Source: Paenibacillus sp. USDA918EY
Lineage (GTDB): Bacteria; Bacillota; Bacilli; Paenibacillales; Paenibacillaceae
Length of the DNA: 64,000 nucleotides
Direction: 5' to 3'
Assembly: GCF_009870825.1 (NCBI RefSeq)
Contig: NZ_WTWY01000008.1
Span: 62,001 to 126,000 of the forward strand
How positions within the stretch are numbered: position 1 is the first letter of the stretch; each line of letters opens with the position of its first letter. The notes under the pieces are model-generated. The model was given only the letters and a program-made list of their open reading frames with translations. It was not told where the DNA came from and ran no database searches. Position numbers and translations under genes: made by a program. This document shows, piece after piece, positions 33,930 through 42,872 of this stretch.

Positions 33930-34333
33930 TTCAGCAAATCCATTTTCCGCTGAAGCTCGTTCAGCTGTTTTTTGACTTCGTTCAGCTGTGTGTACAGCTT
34001 ATTGCTGTTGTCCGTTTTGTTTGAGGCGTTGTCTTTCGTGAACGTCAACAGCTCGTTAAACGACTGTACCTTGCTTTCCAGCTCTTTGACTTCCCCGGAC
34101 AATTCCGTAAATTTCGCTTCATAGCTTTGCTTCAGCTCATTCATCTGTTTATGGGTGTCGGCCTGAAGCTGCCGGATCATATCCTGCTTCACATGATTGC
34201 TGTATAGATAAGCGCCGGTAATGCCTGCGGCTATAAGCAATATCCAGACGAGCAAAACGAGCATGACGGAAGGGGATTTTCCCCGGCTTGTCCGGTTCTG
34301 ATAGGCGGAGGAAGGTTCGGTATTCGTTTCCAT
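33926..34333 (-). CDS. Membrane protein with external coiled coil, NAGPA gene partner
   Basis: 135 aa. A short polar N-terminus (1-23) precedes one membrane helix (about 24-46). The rest is a heptad-like coiled coil rich in Glu, Lys, Gln and Asn. No known domain. It overlaps the NAGPA gene by the ATGA pattern, so the two are translationally coupled and may form an envelope complex; both have a coiled coil next to a membrane helix. ATG 34333 is preferred over 34375 because GGGGTGAT lies just upstream. Confidence 0.75.
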   Translation of the reverse strand: METNTEPSSAYQNRTSRGKSPSVMLVLLVWILLIAAGITGAYLYSNHVKQDMIRQLQADTHKQMNELKQSYEAKFTELSGEVKELESKVQSFNELLTFTKDNASNKTDNSNKLYTQLNEVKKQLNELQRKMDLLK

Positions 34334-34657
34334 ATCATCACCCCGGTTACAATTGGTTTTTTTGCCAGTCCCCATTCTAACATTACCCTATCAATTTCGC
34401 AAAAATGAATCTAAAGTCACAGAAAAGCCTAAAAAGAGATTGCGCCCAATGGAAGCGTTGCGATACAATCTTGATAGATTTATTTGGAGTAAGGGAGAGT
34501 CCGTATGCCACTTTAACATTATTTTCCTGAATATACCTCTGACACCATTTTCTACTTTGAACACGTCTTAAAACAAGCATTTAACGCGCTTAGAATTGTC
34601 ATAAATTAGATGATCAAGCATTCATTCCACTTTATTGATCAGGGGGTTTCAATCGAA
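34334..34657. other. Divergent intergenic region before the LuxR-type regulator
   Basis: AT-rich spacer. The best forward promoter is TTGCGC (34440-34445), 18-nt spacer, TACAAT (34464-34469). No convincing operator or hairpin was found. Confidence 0.4.
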
Positions 34658-35314
34658 ATGGCGAAGGTTTGGCGGGTCGTGATTATAGACAGTCACCCCA
34701 CAAGTATGCTGGGAACCAAATTGATTTTGGAAGAAAGGGAAGAACTTAGGGTCACGGGAATGGCTTCGACATGGGATGAAGGACTGATGCTCGTGACCGA
34801 GCAAAAGCCGGAACTGGTGCTCTTGGACTACCAAATGCCGGAAGGAACGGCGGAATCGCTGCTGGAGAGAATTAAACACGGCTCGCCGGACAGTCATGTG
34901 CTCATTTTGACGGATACCGACGGGATTAAGCTGCTGCATTCGATCGTCAATCTGGGCGGGAGCGGAATTTTGTCGAAACAGGCGTCCGCGGCCCAGCTGA
35001 TGCTGATGATCGACGGACTGCGCGAGGGGCTTGCGATGCTCCCGATGGATTGGCTGAAAAACGGAATCTGGCAGGTGCAGCCGGCGGTTGTCGACGGTGC
35101 CCTATACCATTTGACGGAAACGGAAATATTTATCATGGAACGGATCGTGCAAGGGATTACGTATGACAAAATCGCGATGGAAATATCGGTAAGCCGGCGT
35201 TCGATCGATAATTACTTGCGCAAAATATACGTGAAGCTCGGCGTCTCCACCCGGGCTCAGGCGATCGAAAAATTTGCCCTGACCACGCGACAAAAAAGTC
35301 CTGTTTTCAGCTAG
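34658..35314 (+). CDS. LuxR/NarL-type response regulator (ComA-like)
   Basis: 218 aa. A receiver domain has phosphoacceptor Asp57 (LVLLDYQMP), but the second acidic pocket is reduced to Asp11-Ser12-His13, and the usual Lys lies in LSKQAS. The LuxR-type HTH is at about 150-210 (LTETEIFIMERIVQGITYDKIAMEISVSRRSIDNYLRKIYVKLG). ATG 34658 follows AGGGGGT by 10 nt. No kinase gene is adjacent. The next gene, 78 nt downstream, is an aminotransferase that it may control. ComA resemblance is in architecture only. Confidence 0.82.
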   Translation: MAKVWRVVIIDSHPTSMLGTKLILEEREELRVTGMASTWDEGLMLVTEQKPELVLLDYQMPEGTAESLLERIKHGSPDSHVLILTDTDGIKLLHSIVNLGGSGILSKQASAAQLMLMIDGLREGLAMLPMDWLKNGIWQVQPAVVDGALYHLTETEIFIMERIVQGITYDKIAMEISVSRRSIDNYLRKIYVKLGVSTRAQAIEKFALTTRQKSPVFS

Positions 35315-35392
35315 ACCGGGATATATATACATGGAGTAGAGAAGATACAACCGGACCGCCGGTGATTGGAACTGGGAGAAGGAGGAGATATC

Positions 35393-36616
35393 ATGCGGTA
35401 TTCCTTTGCGGAACGGACCAAAGCGATGCTTTCGTCGCCGATCCACTTCATGAGATCGCTGTCGACGCGGGAATCGTTCATTTCTTTTGCCGAGGAACTT
35501 CCCGCCGAGGAGTTGTTCCCGATTTCGTCACTGGAGGCTGCCGCGGCAGCCGTCATTTCCAAAAGCCCTGCAGCGCTTCAATACGGCGAGCCGCAGGGCT
35601 ATTTGCCGCTTCGGGAATGGCTGTGCAAGGATTTTAAGGAGCGCAAGGGGACGGACGTGGATGCGGGGCAGATTCTCTTGACGACAGGCAGCCAGCAGGC
35701 GATGGATCTTCTTGCCCGCGTATACGTGGAGCCCGGCGACCCGGTGCTGGTCGAGCAGCCGACGGCACCGGGGTTTATGCAAATCCTGAAGATGCAGGGG
35801 GCCTCCATCGTGCCGGTCGAGGGGGATGCGGAAGGGATTAGCCCGGAGCGTTTGCAGGAAGAGGTGGATCGGCTGAAGCCGAAGCTTCTGCTCGTGTCGC
35901 CGAACTTCACCAATCCGACCGGGGTTTTATGGAGCCTGGCGCGCCGCCGGGAGGTTCTGGACATTTGCAAAACGCGGAACGTGCTCATCGTCGAAGACAA
36001 TTCGTACGGCGATCTTCATTTTGGGGGCATCGGCGCAAAAGCTTTTTACGGCGGGCACCCTTCCCTGTTTTCGCTGGATGATGCGGGGAAAGGAGGGCAG
36101 GTGCTGCATATCGGCTCCTTCAGCAAAACGGTCGTCCCGGCGCTTCGTACCGGCTGGGCGGCAGGAAACAAAAAATTGATCGAGACGATGATCATGGCCA
36201 AGCAGCTGGCGGATTGGCAATCCAGCCACTTCAACCAATGCCTTCTGCATTACTTGCTGGAGTCTTCCACCTTTAATATTCACGAGCATATCCAGATGCT
36301 GAACCGCGAATACGAAACAAGGCTCAAACTGATGACGGAGCTGCTCAAACGGCCGGCCTGGAAAAACGTCCGCTACGACGTTCCCGGAGGCGGCATGTTC
36401 ATTTGGGTGAAGCTTCCGGAGGCGTTGGACTGCGTCGCCCTCCTGAAATGTTCGCTGGATAAAGGAGCCGCGTTTCTCCCCGGGACGTTATGTTACCCGA
36501 ACGGTGGGGGCAGCGAATACATCCGCCTTAATTTCACGCATCCCGGGCGGGATGAGCTGCTGCTCGGCATGAATTTGATCGGCGAAGCGATCTCGGAATT
36601 TACGGCCCGGAGCTAG
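35393..36616 (+). CDS. PLP-dependent class I/II aminotransferase (2-aminoadipate/LysN-like)
   Basis: 407 aa. The fold and signatures match the stand-alone aminotransferases related to LysN and the C-terminal half of MocR regulators: YGEPQGYLPLREWL, TTGSQQAMDLLARV, SPNFTNPTG, IVEDNSYGDLHF and the PLP lysine in GSFSKTVVPALRTGW. No HTH N-terminus. AAGGAGGAG precedes ATG 35393. The substrate cannot be told from sequence; aromatic or 2-aminoadipate transamination is typical. Its 3' end overlaps the convergent DUF2161 gene by 17 nt. Confidence 0.85.
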   Translation: MRYSFAERTKAMLSSPIHFMRSLSTRESFISFAEELPAEELFPISSLEAAAAAVISKSPAALQYGEPQGYLPLREWLCKDFKERKGTDVDAGQILLTTGSQQAMDLLARVYVEPGDPVLVEQPTAPGFMQILKMQGASIVPVEGDAEGISPERLQEEVDRLKPKLLLVSPNFTNPTGVLWSLARRREVLDICKTRNVLIVEDNSYGDLHFGGIGAKAFYGGHPSLFSLDDAGKGGQVLHIGSFSKTVVPALRTGWAAGNKKLIETMIMAKQLADWQSSHFNQCLLHYLLESSTFNIHEHIQMLNREYETRLKLMTELLKRPAWKNVRYDVPGGGMFIWVKLPEALDCVALLKCSLDKGAAFLPGTLCYPNGGGSEYIRLNFTHPGRDELLLGMNLIGEAISEFTARS

Positions 36617-37355
36617 CGCTTCCCGGGAGGTTTGCCGCGGACGAAGAAGCGGCTTCAAGCACGCCGGCGTATTCTTTGAGGCTTGCGGCTCCGGCGGCGG
36701 TGAGCACGTACCGGCCGCGCTTGATCCGGTCGAACCATCCGTAATAATTGTGCTGCAGGATGGCCGCCGTATTGGCGAGGCCGGTAAGGCTGCGCAGCTG
36801 CGCCGGAGAAGCGCCTTCCGGCGGGGCTGCCGCAAGAGCCTGGGCCACGCGCAGCGCCTTTTCGCGGTAGGCGGTAACGAGCTTCGCGCGGCTGCTGCCG
36901 CCGACGTTGTAATCCCCGCTGCGCTCGTGAAATTCGTAGAGCAGTCGCTCCTTCCGTTTTTGCCTGACGGGTTTGGCAGGCTCCTGAACGCCAGGCTCGC
37001 ACAGCACCTCGACAACCGGCTTTTTCGTTTTGTAAAACGTAATCGTAATAAGCCCGAAGCCCAATTTGCGGCACAGCTTCGTAATGTCGCCCCAACGCTG
37101 GTTGACGGCGCCGCGCTTGGTTCGGCTGCGTTCGACCGCCAAATAAACCCGGGAGCTCAGCTGCAGACGTTCCATGCCTTGCAGCAGCAAGGCCAGATTA
37201 AACGTTTTTTTCATTTCCACGATTAAAGGCTCGGTATCCTCCGGTCGTACCCCGACCAGATCGCAGTGCCGCACCTCTCCCTTGATTTCATAGCCCCGCT
37301 GTTCGAAAAAAGCCTTCAGCGGCTCATACAGCTCGGTTTCATGCTGCACGGTCAT
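36600..37355 (-). CDS. DUF2161 domain-containing (putative phosphodiesterase) protein
   Basis: 251 aa. The N-terminal part (about 1-110) looks like a PD-(D/E)xK nuclease-like fold: ETELYEPLKAFFEQRGYEIKGEV, HCDLVGV and LIVEMKK give the Glu, Asp and E-x-K residues in the right order. The C-terminal half contains RSGDYNVGGSSR and winged-helix-like sequence (QHNYYGWFDRIKRGRYVLT). DUF2161 proteins are annotated as phosphodiesterases, without a known pathway. The ATG at 37355 follows AAAGGGGA by 8 nt; upstream in-frame ATGs lack a site. Confidence 0.82.
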   Translation of the reverse strand: MTVQHETELYEPLKAFFEQRGYEIKGEVRHCDLVGVRPEDTEPLIVEMKKTFNLALLLQGMERLQLSSRVYLAVERSRTKRGAVNQRWGDITKLCRKLGFGLITITFYKTKKPVVEVLCEPGVQEPAKPVRQKRKERLLYEFHERSGDYNVGGSSRAKLVTAYREKALRVAQALAAAPPEGASPAQLRSLTGLANTAAILQHNYYGWFDRIKRGRYVLTAAGAASLKEYAGVLEAASSSAANLPGSASSGP

Positions 37356-37651
37356 GATCATTCCCCTTTGCAATGCTTTCCGATTTCCTTTAACCATTCC
37401 GCTCCGACACATACATGCTTTCATCAGGCGAATTCGATCGGATTTTTTGATTTCCTATATTATAACATCCGATAAAAGACAAACCTCCTTTCGCGAAAAA
37501 ATAGGTCAACTAATCCCATCGTTCCGCATAGGTATGTATTACACTTTTCGATCAATGGATGTTTGAATATGCGATGAATGGGATGGAAGTTGACCCTTGA
37601 CGCTTTGATGAAATTTTGACCACCCATAACGTAGTCATAGGAGGTACTAGC

Positions 37652-39547
37652 ATGGATATTTTCGAACGCGTTGCGGCCTATCGGGCAGAAAGTGATCAAC
37701 TTGCGTGGAACGGCACCTTTAAAGATTACATCGAGCTGCTCCGTAAAAATCCTTCGGCTGCGGTCACGGCTCATGCACGCGTATATGACATGATCAAGTC
37801 GTACGGCGTGGAGGAGGTGGGCGGCTATAAGCGTTATAAATTTTTCGAGCAGGAGATTTTCGGACTGGACCGGTCCATTGAAAAGCTGGTGGAGGAATAT
37901 TTTCACTCCGCGGCCCGCCGGCTTGATGTCCGCAAACGTATTTTGCTGCTGATGGGTCCGGTGAGCGGCGGCAAATCTACGCTGGTAACTCTCCTGAAAC
38001 GGGGCCTGGAAAAATATTCGCGAACGGACCAGGGAGCGCTTTACGCGATCGACGGCTGCCCGATGCACGAGGAGCCGCTGCATTTGATTCCGCTTGAGCT
38101 GAGGGCTGAGGTGGAGGAGGAGCTTGGCGTGCGCATCGAGGGAAACCTGTGCCCTTCCTGCCAAATGCGGCTGAAGCTGGAGTACGGAGGCGATATCGAA
38201 AAAGTGCCCGTCACCCGCGTGATCATCTCCGAGGATTCCCGGGTGGGTATCGGGACGTTCAGCCCTTCGGATCCCAAATCGCAGGATATCGCCGACCTGA
38301 CCGGCAGCATCGATTTTTCGACGATCACCGAATTCGGCTCGGAATCGGACCCTCGGGCATACCGCTTTGACGGAGAATTGAACAAGGCGAACCGGGGGCT
38401 GATGGAGTTCCAGGAGATGCTGAAGTGCGACGAAAAGTTTCTGTGGAATTTGCTTTCCTTGACCCAGGAGGGCAACTTCAAGGCGGGACGTTTCGCGCTC
38501 ATTTCGGCGGATGAGCTGATTGTGGCGCACACGAACGAAGCCGAATACAGGGCGTTTATTTCCAACAAGAAAAACGAAGCGCTGCAATCGCGGATGATCG
38601 TCATGCCGATTCCATACAACCTGAAGGTATCCGAAGAGGAGAAAATCTACAACAAGCTGATCAAGCAAAGCGATATGAAGCATGTGCACATTGCGCCGCA
38701 TGCGCTGCGGGCCGCCGCGATTTTCTCGATCCTCACCCGCCTGAAGGAAACCAAAAAACACGGCATGGATCTCGTCAAAAAAATGCGGATGTACGACGGC
38801 GAAGAGGTCGAAGGCTTCAAGGAAGCCGACCTGAAGGAAATGCAGTCCGAATATTTGGAAGAGGGCATGTCCGGCGTGGATCCGCGGTACGTCATCAACC
38901 GCATTTCCAGCGCTTTGATCAAGCAGGATCTTCAGTGCATTAACGCATTGGATATTTTGCGGGCGATCAAAGACGGCCTGGACCAGCATGCTTCCATCAC
39001 GAAGGAGGAGCGGGAGCGTTACTTGAATTTCATTTCCGTGGCGCGCAAGGAATACGACGAGCTGGCGAAAAAAGAAGTGCAAAAAGCGTTTGTGTACTCC
39101 TTTGACGAGTCGGCAAAAACGCTTTTTGAAAATTATCTGGACAATATCGAAGCCTTTTGCAACATGTCCAAAATCCGCGATCCGCTGACCGATGAGGAGA
39201 TGAACCCGGATGAACGGCTGATGCGCTCGATCGAGGAGCAGATCGGCATTTCGGAAAACGCCAAAAAGGCGTTCAGGGAAGAAATCATGATCCGCATTTC
39301 GACTTACTCGCGCAAAGGGAAAAAGTTCGAATACCACAACCATGACCGGCTGCGCGAAGCCATCGAGAAGAAGCTGTTTGCGGACCTGAAAGACATCGTC
39401 AAAATTACGACTTCCACCAAAACGCCGGATGCAACCCAACTGAAGCGGATCAACGAAGTCAGCAAACGTTTGATGGATGATCACGGGTACTGCCCGGTAT
39501 GCGCAAACGAGTTGCTTCGATATGTGGGAAGCCTGCTGAACCGGTAA
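37652..39547 (+). CDS. prkA: PrkA family serine protein kinase
   Basis: 631 aa, the usual PrkA (YeaG) length. The N-terminal AAA+ domain has Walker A GPVSGGKST (residues 102-110, Lys108), and the PrkA core contains CPMHEEPLHLIP. The C-terminal ~250 residues form the PrkA kinase-related domain, ending in HGYCPVCANELLRYVG. In spore formers PrkA is linked to sporulation, in enterobacteria to starvation survival; AAA+ protease activity has also been reported for the family. TAGGAGGT precedes ATG 37652. Its usual partners SpoVR and YhbH are encoded ~6 and ~10 kb away in this window. Confidence 0.94.
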   Translation: MDIFERVAAYRAESDQLAWNGTFKDYIELLRKNPSAAVTAHARVYDMIKSYGVEEVGGYKRYKFFEQEIFGLDRSIEKLVEEYFHSAARRLDVRKRILLLMGPVSGGKSTLVTLLKRGLEKYSRTDQGALYAIDGCPMHEEPLHLIPLELRAEVEEELGVRIEGNLCPSCQMRLKLEYGGDIEKVPVTRVIISEDSRVGIGTFSPSDPKSQDIADLTGSIDFSTITEFGSESDPRAYRFDGELNKANRGLMEFQEMLKCDEKFLWNLLSLTQEGNFKAGRFALISADELIVAHTNEAEYRAFISNKKNEALQSRMIVMPIPYNLKVSEEEKIYNKLIKQSDMKHVHIAPHALRAAAIFSILTRLKETKKHGMDLVKKMRMYDGEEVEGFKEADLKEMQSEYLEEGMSGVDPRYVINRISSALIKQDLQCINALDILRAIKDGLDQHASITKEERERYLNFISVARKEYDELAKKEVQKAFVYSFDESAKTLFENYLDNIEAFCNMSKIRDPLTDEEMNPDERLMRSIEEQIGISENAKKAFREEIMIRISTYSRKGKKFEYHNHDRLREAIEKKLFADLKDIVKITTSTKTPDATQLKRINEVSKRLMDDHGYCPVCANELLRYVGSLLNR

Positions 39548-39558
39548 AAAATCCGCAA

Positions 39559-39588
39559 ACCGTCCTCGAAAGAGGGCGGTTTTTTTCA
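39559..39588 (+). terminator. Terminator of prkA
   Basis: ACCGTCCTC (39559-39567), GAAA loop, GAGGGCGGT (39572-39580), then TTTTTT. Confidence 0.9.
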
Positions 39589-39745
39589 TGTGTACGGCAT
39601 ATTTCGGGATTTTTTACGGGAACAGGAAAAAACAAGAAAAAATTTATTTCAAATCTAGTGGAATACGCGTTGATATAGTCTATAATATACAAAGTTAACA
39701 TATTTAGCGGAAAATTTTAGGACTAAAGAAGGAGATGCCTGATCC

Positions 39746-40753
39746 ATGATTAAGATATCCCCCAAACGGCAAGCACAGCTGAATTATATTAAACTAACCG
39801 AACAAGACGTAGAGATTCTGGCGCAGCACCGCCCCGTTTTCGAGAAAGTGGTTGAAGAGGTGGTTACCCGCTTTTACGCGAATATAGCCACAGAACCGAA
39901 ACTGATGGAGATCATCGGCAAATTCACCACGATTGAAAGATTGAAGGAAACGCAGAGGGAATATTGGTTGTCGCTGGCTGACGGCAAAATCGACGACGAA
40001 TATTTGGAGAGAAGGGTCGCCATCGGGCTCGTGCATTCCCGCGTCGGTCTCCCTGTCGAATATTACCTCGGAAGCTACATGACCTATCTGGACATCGCCA
40101 CGGATCTGCTGCGTCAAGCTGTGCCGGATCAATGGACGAAAGTTATCTTTTCGCTAAGCAAAATGTTCAACCTCGACTCCCAGCTGGTGCTGGAAGCTTA
40201 CGAGATGAAGGAAAAAGAGAAGCTGAAAGATTTGGCGGACGAAAAAGACCATGTGCTGCAAGCGGTTACCGAAGTCGTGCAGCAGCTTACCGGGATGATT
40301 GCGGAGCTTAACGAAAGCGCCGGGCAAATCGCCACAACCGCGCAGGTGACCGCCGATTCCCAGGAGACGGCCCATGCGCTGATGGACGAGCTGCATGAGG
40401 ACGTGAAGCAAATCGAAAGCATGGGCGCCTTGATCAAAGCGATCTCCGATCAGACCCATCTGCTGGGCCTGAATGCCGCGATCGAAGCGGCGCATGCCGG
40501 GGATATGGGCAGAGGTTTCGCGGTCGTTGCGGGCGAGGTTCGGAAGCTGGCCGCCCATTCCAGGGAAGCGCTTGAACAGATTCAGGATAAGGTGGCAGGC
40601 ATTATGAAGCGGCTGAGCAGCGTTCGGGAGGAAACGGAGAAAACTACGGTTCATGCCAGGGAGCAGGCAAGCAGCTCGCAGGAATTGGCTTCTTTTGTGA
40701 GTATGATCGAGAAGCTGACGCAGGATTTGGCGGAAATCCAGAAGCGAAGCTAA
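39746..40753 (+). CDS. Globin-coupled sensor / soluble chemotaxis-type transducer (HemAT-like)
   Basis: 335 aa, no membrane helix. Residues 1-~165 are a protoglobin sensor domain; His97 in VAIGLVHSRVGLP is the candidate proximal haem ligand. Residues ~185-335 are a methyl-accepting signalling helix pair with the hairpin tip GLNAAIEAAHAGDMGRGFAVVAGEVRKLA. It should sense oxygen or another diatomic gas and signal to CheA. It is ~100 residues shorter than B. subtilis HemAT, with a trimmed signalling part, so cluster behaviour may differ. AAGGAGA precedes ATG 39746. A TATAAT (39681-39686) lies 60 nt upstream with a poor -35. Confidence 0.88.
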   Translation: MIKISPKRQAQLNYIKLTEQDVEILAQHRPVFEKVVEEVVTRFYANIATEPKLMEIIGKFTTIERLKETQREYWLSLADGKIDDEYLERRVAIGLVHSRVGLPVEYYLGSYMTYLDIATDLLRQAVPDQWTKVIFSLSKMFNLDSQLVLEAYEMKEKEKLKDLADEKDHVLQAVTEVVQQLTGMIAELNESAGQIATTAQVTADSQETAHALMDELHEDVKQIESMGALIKAISDQTHLLGLNAAIEAAHAGDMGRGFAVVAGEVRKLAAHSREALEQIQDKVAGIMKRLSSVREETEKTTVHAREQASSSQELASFVSMIEKLTQDLAEIQKRS

Positions 40754-40971
40754 CCTGTCTCCCCTGAACGCCAAATGCGGTCTATCTTCCGTACAAGTGC
40801 GCCGATAGACGCGTTTTTTATGAAGGGATTGCTTATTCTTCCAATTTCATGCAAAATAGATCGTATATACGCACAAACCTTCTAGTATAATAGAGTACGG
40901 CATCATGAGAATGAGGGAAGAAGACATGGTTTAAAACGTGTTTCGGCAATCCGTCGTTTGGGGTGATTGAA

Positions 40972-41982
40972 TTGGCTTCGATTCATGATGTGGCGAAGGA
41001 GGCAGGGGTATCGGTAGCAACCGTATCCAAGGTGATCAACCATTACCCCGATGTCAGCGAAAAAACGAGAAAAAAAGTCAAACTTGCGATCGCGCGGCTG
41101 CGTTACCGGCCCAACGTCATCGCAAGGGGACTCGTAACCGGGAGATCCTGGACGGTCGGGGTGCTCCTGCATGTGCCGTTTACGAATCCTTACGTATCCA
41201 TGCTGCTTGAAGGGATGAAAACGGCGCTGGAGCATAGCGGGTATGACCTGATGCGTTTGTCCGCACGGCTCAACGATCCGGACTATTCCTTTATCGATCA
41301 TTGCCACAGCCGCAATTTGGACGGGATTGTTGTGTTCGGCGTGGAAAAAGACCATCGCAGCATTCAAGAGCTGATCCAAGCGGGCATTCCGACGATGTTC
41401 GTGGATACCGATGCTACCGGACTGCGGGCCGGCAACATTACGACGGACAACCGGAACGGCATCCGGATGGCGGTGCAGCATTTGTTTGAGCTGGGACATC
41501 GCCGGATCGCCTATTTGGCGGGCGTGCCCGGCCAGGACGTCAACGAATTGCGTTTGGCCGGGTATCGGGAAGGGCTTGGGGCCTTTTCGCTTGCCTATCG
41601 GGAAGATTATGTCGTGGACGGCGATTATTCCTATGACAGCGGCTTTCAGGGGATGAATAGGCTGATGGAGCTGGATGTGCCTCCGACGGCGGTCATCTGC
41701 ACCTCCGATATGGCGGCCTTCGGCGCGATCCGCGCCATCGAAGCGCGGGGCTTCACCGTTCCCGGCGACATTTCCGTCGTAGGCTTCGATAACATTTTTG
41801 AAACGGAGTTGTTCAAGCCGGGGTTGACCACCATTAACCAGAACATCCATGCCATCGGCGTCAAATCGATCGAAGAGCTGATTGCCATGATCAAAGATCC
41901 CAAATATCCGCCGCCGGTCGTGACGGAGCCGTCGAGCCTGGTCATCCGCGAATCGACGGGGATCGCCAAAGTGATCACATGA
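40972..41982 (+). CDS. LacI family transcriptional regulator
   Basis: 336 aa. The LacI HTH and hinge open the protein (ASIHDVAKEAGVSVATVSKVINHYPDVSEKTRKKV, then RPNVIARGL), followed by a periplasmic-binding-protein-like sugar domain (about 60-336). TTG 40972 is chosen: it gives the canonical short N-terminus and follows GGGGTGA; GTG 40963 is possible. No sugar genes are adjacent, so the effector is unknown. A TATAAT at 40886-40891 is the likely -10. Confidence 0.9.
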   Translation: MASIHDVAKEAGVSVATVSKVINHYPDVSEKTRKKVKLAIARLRYRPNVIARGLVTGRSWTVGVLLHVPFTNPYVSMLLEGMKTALEHSGYDLMRLSARLNDPDYSFIDHCHSRNLDGIVVFGVEKDHRSIQELIQAGIPTMFVDTDATGLRAGNITTDNRNGIRMAVQHLFELGHRRIAYLAGVPGQDVNELRLAGYREGLGAFSLAYREDYVVDGDYSYDSGFQGMNRLMELDVPPTAVICTSDMAAFGAIRAIEARGFTVPGDISVVGFDNIFETELFKPGLTTINQNIHAIGVKSIEELIAMIKDPKYPPPVVTEPSSLVIRESTGIAKVIT

Positions 41983-41987
41983 AGGAT

Positions 41988-42021
41988 AAAAAGGGCATGC
42001 TGGGTTAAGCATGCCTTTTTT
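41988..42021 (+). terminator. Terminator of the LacI-type gene
   Basis: AAAAAGGGCATGC ending at 42000, loop TGGGTTAA, GCATGCC (42009-42015), then TTTTTTT. Confidence 0.85.
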
Positions 42022-42108
42022 TGGGCGCGTTTTCATCCGGCAGCGTAATTTAATATAATAAGGGAAACGAACGAATACGCTGCTGTTTTAAGCGGAGGGA
42101 CAAACTTC

Positions 42109-42801
42109 ATGGATCAAAAAAGAGTGCTGGTTGCGGACGACGAGGAAAGCATCCGCAGCGCGATTACATATGCATTAAAGCGGGAAGGCTTTGAGGTCGC
42201 AACCGCGGCCGACGGGGAGGAGGCGCTGCAGAAGGCGGCTTCGTTCCGCCCCGACTTGCTCGTGCTGGACGTCATGATGCCCAAACTTAGCGGTTATGAC
42301 GTTTGCCGGCGGCTTGCCCACGAGAAGGGGCTGGGCATTCTTCTGCTGACCGTCAAAAACGATATCGTGGATAAGGTGCTTGGGCTCGAGCTCGGGGCCG
42401 ACGACTTCATGAGCAAACCGTTTGACGTCCGCGAGCTGGTGGCCCGCGTCAAATCGATCGTGCGCCGGTTGGACAAAGGAAGCGACGGGGCATCCCCTTC
42501 CGACGGGGAAGTTTACCGCCTGGAAGGCCTGAAGGTCGATACGGTGCGGCGAACGGCGGAAATCGGCGGGAACCCGATGGAGTTGACGCCGAAAGAATTC
42601 GACTTGCTTGCGCTTCTGGTTTCCCATGCCGGGCGCGTGTACACCCGCGAGGATTTGCTGGATCTCGTATGGGGAATGGAATATTTCGGAGGCACGCGCA
42701 CCGTGGATATCCATATCCAGCGGCTGCGCAAAAAGCTCGGGGATGCCCATTATCTGCTGCAGACGGTGTATGGGATCGGGTATAAGGCGATGGATAGATA
42801 A
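42109..42801 (+). CDS. Orphan OmpR-family response regulator
   Basis: 230 aa. Receiver with Asp10-Asp11 pocket, phosphoacceptor Asp54 (LLVLDVMMP) and Lys in MSKPF; winged helix at about 130-230 (LTPKEFDLLALLVSHAGRVYTREDLLDLVWG, QTVYGIGYKA). No histidine kinase is adjacent, so it is an orphan or cross-talks with a kinase elsewhere. AGCGGAGGGA precedes ATG 42109. TATAAT at 42054-42059 is a likely -10. Confidence 0.88.
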   Translation: MDQKRVLVADDEESIRSAITYALKREGFEVATAADGEEALQKAASFRPDLLVLDVMMPKLSGYDVCRRLAHEKGLGILLLTVKNDIVDKVLGLELGADDFMSKPFDVRELVARVKSIVRRLDKGSDGASPSDGEVYRLEGLKVDTVRRTAEIGGNPMELTPKEFDLLALLVSHAGRVYTREDLLDLVWGMEYFGGTRTVDIHIQRLRKKLGDAHYLLQTVYGIGYKAMDR

Positions 42802-42850
42802 AAAAGCAACCTCGATCGGTTGAATTGCCGTATCGAGGTTGCTTTTTCCC
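42801..42850. terminator. Bidirectional terminator between orphan regulator and SLH gene
   Basis: A 16-bp perfect stem: AAAAAGCAACCTCGAT (42801-42816) with ATCGAGGTTGCTTTTT (42832-42847). Confidence 0.9.
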
Positions 42851-42872
42851 TTTTTATGTCCCATCCGTTTTC

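Noticed and set aside
37460..39589. 709-codon open frame on the strand opposite prkA
   Set aside because: It mirrors prkA codon structure, has no ribosome site or family features, and arises from GC-biased third positions.
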